Part shown: in pieces, positions 42,750 through 51,000 of the stretch | How the letters are laid out: every line of letters starts with the position of its first letter | How positions within the stretch are numbered: the first letter of the stretch is position 1 | Source: Clostridiales bacterium | GTDB lineage: Bacteria; Bacillota; Clostridia; Lachnospirales; Lachnospiraceae | Reading direction: 5' to 3' | Length of the DNA stretch: 54,612 nt | NCBI GenBank assembly: GCA_021203365.1 | Contig: JAJQBI010000010.1 | Coordinates: forward strand, 1-54,612 | Made by a program: the position numbers and the translations under genes | The notes under the pieces: model-generated | What the model saw: only the letters and a program-made list of their open reading frames with translations | What the model was told of the DNA's origin: nothing | The model's database searches: none

Positions 42750-44081
42750 CTACGGCTCCAGCCGGTTCATATCCCGCGGGAACAGACAGGCTTCCCGCAC
42801 ATTCTCCTCCTGAAGCAGCTGCATGGTCAGACGCTCCAGACCGATGCCCAGCCCTCCATGGGGCGGCATTCCATGTTTGAAGGTGTCAAGATACTGCTCC
42901 ATGCCCTCGGCTTCCATACCCCGGGCCTCCAGCTTTTTCACAAGCATCTCATATTCATGGATTCTCTGTCCCCCGGTGGTGATCTCAAGTCCCCGGAACA
43001 AAAGGTCAAAGCTTAAGGTAAACCTTGCGTCCTCCGGGTCGTCCATGGCATAAAAAGGTCTTTTTTTCGACGGATAATGGGTGACAAATACAAAATCCGA
43101 ATCATACTCCTCCTTAAAATACCGGCCGATCAGGGATTCCTCCTCCGGCTCCAGGTCAAAGGGATTGCGGATTTTGCGGTTATATTTCCTGGAGACCATC
43201 TCCTTGGCCATATCGAACCGCACCGCCGGGATGCGGTCAATCCTGGGAAGCTGAAGCTTCAGAATTTCAAGCTCTCTGCCATACTCCTTTTCCAGAAGCT
43301 CCATGGCATATTTCAGATAACCGGTCTCCATCTCCATCACATCCTGAAAGCCCTCAATGTAGCCCATCTCAAAATCCAGGCTGGTATATTCGTTCAGATG
43401 CCTCTTGGTATTGTGCTTCTCCGCCCGGAAAACCGGTCCTGTCTCAAATACACGGTCAAAAACGCCCACCATCATCTGTTTATAGAACTGTGGACTCTGG
43501 GCCAGCACCGCCGGCCGGTGAAAATAGCTGAGCCTGAACATGTTGGCGCCCCCTTCTGCACCCCGGGCGCCCACCTTGGGGGTATGAATCTCCGTAAAGC
43601 CCTGAGCGTACAGATAATCCCGGAAGGCCCGGACAAGAGCCTCCTGGATTCTGAATTTCGCCCGCTCATGCACGTTGCGCAGGGACACCGGGCGGAAATT
43701 CAGCTTCGCCTCCAGAGAGGTATTCAGCTTCCACTTGTCAATGGGAAGAGGAAGCGGCGCCGCCGGAGCAGAGAGGATCTCCACCTGACGGATGCGCAGC
43801 TCCCTGCCGTGCGGGGCGCGGGGCTCCTCATGAACCACGCCGGTCACCCGCACACACATGGCCTCCTTCAGCTCATGAATGGAGAGATTTGTCTTTTCGT
43901 TTTCAAAAACAGTCTGAAACAGTCCTTCTCTTCTCCGGATGATGACAAATGCCACATCTCCCATATTCCGGATACTGTGCACCGCGCCCTCAATCACGGC
44001 TTCCTGCCCTGTGATCTCACCGCCAAGCAGCTCATCCCAGGGGGTGCTCCTTTCCTTTACAACTCCATCCATAAATTCCAT
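42750..44081 (-). CDS. aspS: archaeal-type aspartate-tRNA(Asp/Asn) ligase, probably non-discriminating
   Basis: A class IIb AspRS of 443 residues without the bacterial GAD insertion domain, so of the shorter archaeal/eukaryal type. Motif 2 is FETGPVFRAEKHNTKRHLNE, and motif 3 is GLGIGLERLTM. In the anticodon-binding OB fold, His35 (GAVHSIR) and Pro90 (RAPHGRE) occupy by eye the places that are Trp/Lys in discriminating and His/Pro in non-discriminating archaeal enzymes. With gatCAB immediately downstream it should form Asp-tRNA(Asn) for amidation. Start at MEFMDG (44081) follows GGAGGATGAGG. Confidence 0.92.
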   Translation of the reverse strand: MEFMDGVVKERSTPWDELLGGEITGQEAVIEGAVHSIRNMGDVAFVIIRRREGLFQTVFENEKTNLSIHELKEAMCVRVTGVVHEEPRAPHGRELRIRQVEILSAPAAPLPLPIDKWKLNTSLEAKLNFRPVSLRNVHERAKFRIQEALVRAFRDYLYAQGFTEIHTPKVGARGAEGGANMFRLSYFHRPAVLAQSPQFYKQMMVGVFDRVFETGPVFRAEKHNTKRHLNEYTSLDFEMGYIEGFQDVMEMETGYLKYAMELLEKEYGRELEILKLQLPRIDRIPAVRFDMAKEMVSRKYNRKIRNPFDLEPEEESLIGRYFKEEYDSDFVFVTHYPSKKRPFYAMDDPEDARFTLSFDLLFRGLEITTGGQRIHEYEMLVKKLEARGMEAEGMEQYLDTFKHGMPPHGGLGIGLERLTMQLLQEENVREACLFPRDMNRLEP

Positions 44082-44249
44082 TTCCTCATCCTCCAAATAT
44101 TCTAAAGATTCATCCCCATGGCATTTCCATGGACTCTTTTGCCTTATCAGGCGGCCTCTGACCAAATGACAAAATCCCGGAAGGCCTGCCCCCTTTCAAG
44201 GCGGGTATCCTCCAGGATCAGACATCTGCCTGTGATGCCCGAACCCTGC

Positions 44250-44804
44250 TCAAACCGAATCGTACAGGAGCATCAGCACCATCTGCGCCGTCTCCACCAT
44301 ATTGGTGCCGGAATCCATGCTGCATTTCTGGATATACCGGTATGCCTCCTCTTCGCTTAAGTGGTTTCTCTGCATCAAAAGCATTTTCGCGTTGGATATA
44401 TAATTCTGCTCCTTCCAGGACCGGGGCTTCGGCCGTTTTCGCTCCTTCTTCCATCTCCGCTCAATCTGGGTGAGCACCATGTTCACCGTGTTGACCAGAT
44501 CCACGGCCCGCATGGGCATTTCCACGCATAAGACCGAAGAGGGAGCTTCCCGGATCACCTTGGCGGATCCCAGAAGCAAAAGTTCAAAATATTCCGGCAG
44601 GTTCTCCAGAAGATCCCGGTAATACATGTCGGAAAGCCGGTAACCGCAGATCAGAACCCCTCCGTCCAGCTCTGAGATGCCGGACAGGGCGTTCGCCCCT
44701 GTGCTGCAGACCATGGCCACTGAAAATCCGTGACGGGTAAGGATCCCGCGGATCTTCTTCGCATCCTCGATTTTTGGTAGTGCAATCACAATGCTGGTGT
44801 TCAT
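44250..44804 (-). CDS. ANTAR-domain RNA-binding antiterminator
   Basis: A 184-residue protein. The C-terminal 60 residues are an ANTAR domain: YISNAKMLLMQRNHLSEEEA and YRYIQKCSMDSGTNMVETAQ. The N-terminal part resembles a receiver fold, but the strand that should carry the phospho-acceptor Asp reads VLICGYRLSD, so it looks like a pseudo-receiver. ANTAR proteins bind paired hexaloop hairpins and prevent termination. Its place right after glnA, whose leader has such hairpins, points to glutamine synthetase control. What signal it senses is unknown. Confidence 0.93.
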   Translation of the reverse strand: MNTSIVIALPKIEDAKKIRGILTRHGFSVAMVCSTGANALSGISELDGGVLICGYRLSDMYYRDLLENLPEYFELLLLGSAKVIREAPSSVLCVEMPMRAVDLVNTVNMVLTQIERRWKKERKRPKPRSWKEQNYISNAKMLLMQRNHLSEEEAYRYIQKCSMDSGTNMVETAQMVLMLLYDSV

Positions 44805-44880
44805 TCAGCCGCAACTCTCTTTCGTTCCTGCCCCGGCAAGCCTGCGAAATGTCCCTGAAATCTCCTGCTCCTGTGCCGGT

Positions 44881-44894
44881 CCGGTTCTTTCCGG
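44881..44894 (-). promoter_or_regulatory. AnnGnn hexaloop hairpin between glnA and the ANTAR gene
   Basis: On the minus strand CCGG-AAAGAA-CCGG forms a hairpin whose six-base loop has A at position 1 and G at position 4, as in ANTAR targets. GTC/GAC pairs can extend it past a bulged C. A partner hairpin is not evident nearby, so this may be fortuitous. Confidence 0.35.
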
Positions 44895-44902
44895 GACGTT
44901 TT

Positions 44903-46195
44903 CTAGATTCGATAAAGATACTCATTCACTTCCCACTCGGAAACATCCTTGGAATACCGGTGCCATTCCCTTTTCTTGGCAGCCACATATTCCTGACAGA
45001 AATCCCCGCCCAGAATCTGAGGAATCCACGGGCTCTCCTCAAAGACCCGGATGGCCTCCATCAGATTCTCCGGATAGCTTTCCAGAGCGCCGTCCGCAGG
45101 GCCGGCAGGTTTGATCCTGCGCCGGATCCCGTCCATGCCGGCCGCGAGACAAAGAGCCAGCACAATATAGGGATTGGCGGAGGCGTCCGGGCTACGGAAC
45201 TCAATCCGGGTATTCGCTCCGCAGACTCTCTGCAGACGGATGATGGACTCCTGACGGCCGGTACTCCAGGTGAGCTCCGTAGGCGCCTCATAGCCGGGTA
45301 CCAGTCGTTTATAGGAATTTACCAGAGGATTGGTGACCAGCGCCATCTCACGGCTGTGCTCCAGAAGTCCCCCGATAAAGCACCATGCATCCTCACTGAA
45401 TTTTTCCGGATCTTCCGGATCCACAAAAATATTTTTTCCGTTTTTAAACAGGGAAAAATTCAGATGCATGCCGGAGCCGTTTACCTCTTTCCTGGGCTTG
45501 GGCATAAAGGTGGCATGCAGTCCGTGGCGTTTGGCCACCGTGCGCACCGCCATCTTAAACGTCATGATCTGATCCGCCATCCTGCGGATCTCATCGCAGT
45601 GAAAATCAATCTCATGCTGGGCCGGCGCGGTCTCATGATGGGAGGATTCCACCTGAATCCCCAGATCCTCCAGACTCAGAACCATATCACGTCTGGCATT
45701 CTCCCCCAGATCCAGGGGACTGATATCCAGATAGCCGCCCTTTTCGTGGCTTAAGGTGGTGGGCATACCGTTGTCGTCGGTGTGGAAAAGAAAGAACTCA
45801 CATTCCGGATCCACATAGCAGGTGTATCCGTCCCTTTCCGCCTCCAGGGCGGTTTTTTTCAGAATATAACGGCAGCTGGAGGTATAATCACTTCCGTCCG
45901 GACGGCAGATATCACAGAGAAGCCGGCCTACCTTCGCCTGCTGCGGACGCCACGGAAGGATGGCAAAGGTATTGGGATCCGGACAGAGATACATATCCGG
46001 CTCGCTTTCCCCTGTAATACCCGCGATAAAGGAAGAATCCACCACAAACTCATTGTTCAGCGCTCTTGGAAGCTCCCGGGCGGTAACCGCTATGTTCTTC
46101 AGGGCTCCGAACATATCCGTAAACTGAAGGCGGATAAACTCCACATCCTCATCCTCGGCCATCTGCATAACTTCTTCTCTGGTATAGTTCCCCAT
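44903..46195 (-). CDS. glnA: glutamine synthetase, type I
   Basis: Makes glutamine from glutamate, ammonia and ATP. The 430-residue protein is GSI-alpha-like by length (shorter than the adenylylated GSI-beta enzymes of about 470). Metal and substrate motifs are visible: VDPECEFFLF, SSHHETAPAQHEIDF, NGSGMHLNFSLF, and RLVPGYEAPTELTWS. Start set at MGNYTREEV (46195) after AAAGGAG. Transcription is from a consensus promoter 300 bases upstream, through an attenuator and a palindromic repeat. Confidence 0.97.
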   Translation of the reverse strand: MGNYTREEVMQMAEDEDVEFIRLQFTDMFGALKNIAVTARELPRALNNEFVVDSSFIAGITGESEPDMYLCPDPNTFAILPWRPQQAKVGRLLCDICRPDGSDYTSSCRYILKKTALEAERDGYTCYVDPECEFFLFHTDDNGMPTTLSHEKGGYLDISPLDLGENARRDMVLSLEDLGIQVESSHHETAPAQHEIDFHCDEIRRMADQIMTFKMAVRTVAKRHGLHATFMPKPRKEVNGSGMHLNFSLFKNGKNIFVDPEDPEKFSEDAWCFIGGLLEHSREMALVTNPLVNSYKRLVPGYEAPTELTWSTGRQESIIRLQRVCGANTRIEFRSPDASANPYIVLALCLAAGMDGIRRRIKPAGPADGALESYPENLMEAIRVFEESPWIPQILGGDFCQEYVAAKKREWHRYSKDVSEWEVNEYLYRI

Positions 46196-46251
46196 ATATA
46201 TTCTCTCCTTTCGGCATATAAACATACGCCTTAGTCGAATTTTGTGATTGA

Positions 46252-46343
46252 AGCGACAAAAAATATTTTGTCGCTATGATACCCAATCTCATGAATACCG
46301 ATGTAAACATCTGCATTCATGACCTTTTGTCCCTTGTATCATT
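46252..46343. repeat. modular palindromic repeat, copy 2 (short form)
   Basis: AGCGACAAA/TTTGTCGCT hairpin (46252-46275), then ATGATACC, then TCATGAAT...GATGT/ACATC...ATTCATGA (46289-46322), then CCTTTTGTCCC and GTATCATT (46323-46343). It shares the order of modules and several exact words with the copy at 31785-32006 but lacks the two middle palindromes there. It lies within the glnA leader, 57 bases before the glnA start codon. Confidence 0.88.
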
Positions 46344-46355
46344 CTGTATTTACAG

Positions 46356-46439
46356 CGCATGCCGCAGGGTTTTCCCCGGCACACGCTCCACGGGATCACA
46401 CATCCCTGCCCGGTGCCTCCCAGAATGCTCTCCACAGTT
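46356..46439 (-). promoter_or_regulatory. GC-rich folded segment of the glnA leader
   Basis: Minus-strand GGCAC/GTGCC encloses GGGAT/ATCCC (5-base loop), and GCAGGG/CCCTGC offers an alternative pairing over the same bases. No known riboswitch core was recognised. It lies between the attenuator and the palindromic repeat. Confidence 0.45.
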
Positions 46440-46490
46440 AAAAAGGCGCACTTTCGCAGGGAAATCCCTCAAAAGAACGCCTTTGTTCCT
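46440..46490 (-). promoter_or_regulatory. ANTAR-type attenuator in the glnA leader
   Basis: Minus strand. Hairpin P1: AGGAAC-AAAGGC-GTTCTT (46473-46490), hexaloop with A1 and G4. Hairpin P2: GCG-AAAGTG-CGC (46446-46457), hexaloop with A1 and G4, short stem. Competing terminator: AAAGGCG (46478-46484) pairs with CGCCTTT, aided by CTTT/AAAG and AGGG/CCCT, and ends in five T (46440-46444). The terminator uses the P1 loop and the P2 3' arm, so the two folds exclude each other. Confidence 0.72.
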
Positions 46491-46495
46491 CAGGT

Positions 46496-46524
46496 ATTAT
46501 AGCAATCGGCTTCTTCTTTGTCAA
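46496..46524 (-). promoter_or_regulatory. consensus promoter of glnA
   Basis: TTGACA (46519-46524), 17 bases, TATAAT (46496-46501) on the minus strand. The predicted start lies within a few bases of hairpin P1, so the attenuator is the first thing transcribed. Confidence 0.93.
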
Positions 46525-46574
46525 TAACAATTGTCATCCTGATACACGGATTTCCTCCGGAAATCCGGACAATA

Positions 46575-48059
46575 TCACATATCCGAATACCCCATCAGGG
46601 ATTCGTCCACAGCCCGGGCCACCTCCTGGCCTTCCCGGATCGCCCAGACCACCAGAGACTGTCCTCTGCGCACGTCTCCCGCCGCAAACACACGGGGTGC
46701 GGTGGTTGCATACTGCCCATTCTTTGTTTCAATATTGGTTCTTCCGTCTGTCTTTACCTTAAAGGCGTCAGTGACATATTTTTCACTGCCCAGAAAGCCC
46801 GCGGCGATCAGCACCAGATCCGCCGGAATGACTTCCTCCGTCCCCTCTACGGGAACCATATTCATCCGTCCGGTTTTCTCATCCTTCTGGCTTTTCAGCT
46901 TCACGATTCTGGCCTTGCACACATTTCCCTTTTTATCCTTGATAAATTCTGTAACCGTGGTCTGATAAACCCGCGGGTCATGGCCGAACACCGCGATGGC
47001 CTCCTCCTGACCGTAATCGGTTTTTAACACCTTCGGCCACTCCGGCCAGGGATTATCCTCCGTGCGCTCCGCCGGCGGCATGGGCATCATTTCCAGCTGA
47101 GTCACGGACTTCGCCCCCAGACGGATGGTGGTTCCCACACAGTCATTTCCGGTGTCGCCGCCGCCGATCACCAGAACATTTTTATTTTTGGCCAGCTCAT
47201 AAGGAACCTTCTCAAAATCCGAGTCAAGAAGGGTTTTGGTCACCTGCTTCAGGAAATCCACCGCGAAATAAATTCCTCTGGCGTCTCTCCCAGGAACGTT
47301 AATGTTCCGGGGATTGGAAGCGCCGCAGGCCAGGATCACCCGGTCGTACTGCTTCAGAAGCTGCTCTGCAGTGAGATCCACTCCCACATTGACGCCGGTG
47401 ACGAATTTCACGCCTTCCTCCTCCATGAGCCGCAGTCTGCGGTCAATCACGGATTTGTCCAGCTTCATGTTGGGGATGCCGTAGCGAAGCAGGCCGCCGA
47501 TGCGGTCGCTGCGCTCATAAACCGTCACACTGTGACCTCTGCGGTTGAGACGCTGGGCTGCCGCCAGACCGGCGGGGCCGCTGCCCACAATGGCCACCGT
47601 CTTTCCGGTGCGCACCCTGGGCGTCTGAGGCGTTACCCATCCCTGGGCATAGGCAGTCTCGATAATGGCCCTCTCGTTTTCCTTGGTGGCCACCGGCTCC
47701 CCGTTCAGGTTGCAGGTGCAGGCGGCCTCGCACAGCGCCGGGCAGACCCGGGAGGTAAACTCCGGAAAACTGTGGGTCTTATTCAGCCTTGAAAAGGCCT
47801 GTTTCCAGTTTCCGGTATAAACCAGGTCATTGGTCTCCGGAACCAGGTTGTTAAGAGGACATCCGGAGGCCATCCCGTGAATCATCAGGCCGGCCTGGCA
47901 AAAGGGGACGCCGCAGGCCATGCAGCGCGCACCCTGAAGCTTCTGTTTTTCTTTATTTAAAGGGATACGGAATTCGCGGAAATTCTGGATTCTCTCCTTC
48001 GGAGGCAGAACTCTGGCCGTTTCCCGTTCATATTCTAAAAATCCTGTTGGCTTTCCCAT
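46575..48059 (-). CDS. gltD: glutamate synthase (NADPH), small subunit
   Basis: Electron-input subunit of GOGAT, 494 residues. N-terminal cysteines for [4Fe-4S] clusters (CMACGVPFCQ, CPLNN, CPALCEAACTC), a first FAD dinucleotide fold GSGPAGLAAAQRLN, and a second NAD(P) fold GGGDTGNDCVGT. It follows gltB by 13 bases. Confidence 0.97.
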   Translation of the reverse strand: MGKPTGFLEYERETARVLPPKERIQNFREFRIPLNKEKQKLQGARCMACGVPFCQAGLMIHGMASGCPLNNLVPETNDLVYTGNWKQAFSRLNKTHSFPEFTSRVCPALCEAACTCNLNGEPVATKENERAIIETAYAQGWVTPQTPRVRTGKTVAIVGSGPAGLAAAQRLNRRGHSVTVYERSDRIGGLLRYGIPNMKLDKSVIDRRLRLMEEEGVKFVTGVNVGVDLTAEQLLKQYDRVILACGASNPRNINVPGRDARGIYFAVDFLKQVTKTLLDSDFEKVPYELAKNKNVLVIGGGDTGNDCVGTTIRLGAKSVTQLEMMPMPPAERTEDNPWPEWPKVLKTDYGQEEAIAVFGHDPRVYQTTVTEFIKDKKGNVCKARIVKLKSQKDEKTGRMNMVPVEGTEEVIPADLVLIAAGFLGSEKYVTDAFKVKTDGRTNIETKNGQYATTAPRVFAAGDVRRGQSLVVWAIREGQEVARAVDESLMGYSDM

Positions 48060-48072
48060 TTCCTCATCCTCC

Positions 48073-51000
48073 TTAATGCTTCACGCCGATACTTTCATAA
48101 AACGCTTCCATCTGGGCCTGCTCTGTGGTCAGCCCCTTCTCCTCCAGCTTGGAGCTCAGGGTGATCATCCGCTTAAACTCGTCCGGAATGATTTTCTTGA
48201 AATGAGGCAGATAAGCATCGAAATCAGCCAGTACCTTTTTGCCGATCTGAGATCCGGTTGCCTCCACATGAGCCTCGATCAGGTCCCGAAGCTCTTTTCT
48301 GTCATACTTGTTGTCCACCGCCTCAATGGAGATCATGGACTTGTTCAGGTTTTTATAGAGAACATTTTCCACATCCAGAACATAGGCGATGCCGCCGCTC
48401 ATACCCGCGGCAAAGTTTTTCCCGGTTTTTCCAAGGACCACCACCCGGCCGCCGGTCATATACTCACAGCCATGCTCTCCCACGCCTTCCACAACCGCAT
48501 AGGCGCCGGAATTGCGGACCGCGAACCGTTCGCCGGCAACTCCGTTGATAAAGGCTTTTCCGCTGGTCGCGCCGTACAGAGCCACATTTCCTATGATGAT
48601 GTTTTCCTCCGCCTTATACCCGGCTTTCTCCGGCACCTTCACAATCAACTTGCCGCCGGAAAGGCCCTTTCCGAAATAATCATTGCTGTCGCCGGTGAGC
48701 TTCAGCGTCACACCTCTGGGGACAAATGCCCCAAAGCTCTGGCCGCCGGCGCCCCGGCAGTTCAGCACCACCGTATCCTCCGGAAGACCGTCTTTGTGAT
48801 GACGGGTGATCTCCGAGCCCAGGATGGTTCCAAAGGCGCGGTCCGTATTGGCCACCTCCAGATCCAGGGTCACCTTCTCTCCCCGCTCCACGGCCCCCTG
48901 GCACTTTTTCAGAAGTACCTTCTCATCCAGGGTTTTTTCCAGGGCGAAATCATAGACATTCTTCCGGTCAAAGGTTACCTTCTGTCCGCTTCCGGCAAAG
49001 GGATTCTCAAGGATAGGACTTAAATCCAGCTTTCCTTTATGAGGCTCCATGGCCTTATCCGATACCTCCAGAAGATCCGTGCGGCCTACCATCTCATCAA
49101 TGGTATGAACCCCCAGACGGGACATATATTCCCGCAGCTCCTGGGCAATATAGCGCATAAAGTTTTCCACATACTCCGGCTTTCCGCGGAACCGTTTCCG
49201 AAGCTCCGGATTCTGGGTGGCAACGCCCACCGGACAGGTGTCCAGGTTGCAGACACGCATCATCACGCATCCCATGGTTACCAGCGGCGCCGTGGCAAAG
49301 CCGAACTCCTCGGCTCCCAGAAGGGCGGCGATGGCAACGTCCCGGCCGCTCATCAGTTTTCCGTCTGTCTCAATGCGGACCCGGCTGCGAAGGCCGTTCA
49401 TAATCAGGGTCTGATGGGTTTCCGCAAGCCCCAGCTCCCAGGGAAGACCTGCGTTGTGAATGGAGCTTCTGGGCGCCGCCCCGGTCCCTCCGTCATAGCC
49501 GGAGATCAGGATGGTCTGGGCGCCGGCCTTGGCCACACCGGCGGCCACGGTTCCCACACCGGCCTCGGAAACCAGCTTCACGGAAATATCCGCATATTTG
49601 TTGGCGTTTTTCAGGTCATAGATCAGCTCCGCCAGGTCCTCGATGGAATAGATATCATGGTGCGGCGGCGGGGAAATCAGGCTGACACCCGGCGTGGAAT
49701 GCCTGGTCTTGGCGATCCAGGGATAAACCTTTTTGGCCGGCAGATGTCCGCCCTCTCCGGGCTTGGCTCCCTGGGCCATTTTGATCTGAATCTCCCGGGC
49801 GGACACCAGATAGCTGCTGGTCACGCCGAAGCGTCCGCTGGCTACCTGCTTAATGGCGGAGCAGCGGTCATTGGCCTCCCCCGCGGAGGCAATTCTCTCG
49901 TCACTTTCCCCACCCTCACCGGTGTTGGATTTCCCGTGAAGATGGTTCATGGCCACAGCCAGTGTCTCATGCGCCTCCTCCGAGATGGAGCCGTAGGACA
50001 TGGCACCGGTTTTAAACCGCTTTACGATCTCGTCCACGCTCTCCACTTCCTCCATGGGAATGGGCTCCTTCGCGTAGCGGAAATCCAGAAGGCCCCGGAG
50101 ACTGCCGTGGTTTTCCTCATCCACCAGCTTTGTGTATTCCTTAAACATGTCATAGCTTCCCCGCCAGGTGGACTGCTGAAGAAGGTGAATGGTACGGGGA
50201 TTGTACCGGTGCTCCTCCCCCTGGCTGCGCATCTTGTGAGTGCCCCGGCTGTCCAGGGTCAGATCCGTGGCCAGATCCAGGGGATCAAAAGCCTTGGAGC
50301 GAAGATGCTCCACATTGTCCTCGATATCCTCCAGCGTAATGCCTCCCACACGGCTGACCGTACCGGTGAAATATTTGTCGATCACATCCTTTGAGATTCC
50401 AATGGCCTCGAAAATCTGAGATCCCTGATAGGACTGGATGGTGGAAATTCCCATCTTGGAGGCAATCTTCACAATGCCGCTGATAATGGCGTGGTTGTAG
50501 TCATCCACAGCCGCATAATAATCCTTTTCCAGCATATGGTTGTCAATGAGCTCCCGGATGGTCTCCTGGGCCAGATAGGGATTGATGGCGCTGGCGCCGT
50601 AACCCAGAAGGGTGGCGAAATGATGCACCTCGCTGGGCTCTCCGGATTCCAGGATAATGGAAAGGCTGGTGCTCTTTTTCGTCTTTACCAGGTGCTGGTG
50701 TACTGCGGACACCGCAAGGAGGGAGGGAATGGGCATGTGGTTCTCATCCACGCCCCGGTCAGAAAGCACAAGAATGTTGGCGCCCTCCCGGTATACCTTG
50801 TCCACCTCCACAAACAGACGGTCCATGGCCCGCTCCAGCTTGGTGCTCTTGTAATACAGGGTGGAAACCACCGCCACCTTAAAGCCGGGCACCTTCATAT
50901 TCTTGATCTTCAGCATATCCGTATTGGTCAGGATGGGATTGTTGATTTTCAGCACCTGACAGTTTTCCGGCTTTTCCTCCAGCAGGTTTCCGTCCTTGCC

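Noticed and set aside
44082..44249. T-box leader before aspS
   Set aside because: The gap is only 168 bases and lacks the specifier-loop and antiterminator consensus.
46276..46527. Plus-strand 83-codon frame upstream of glnA
   Set aside because: It runs through the repeat, the attenuator and into the promoter of the opposite strand; no family resemblance.
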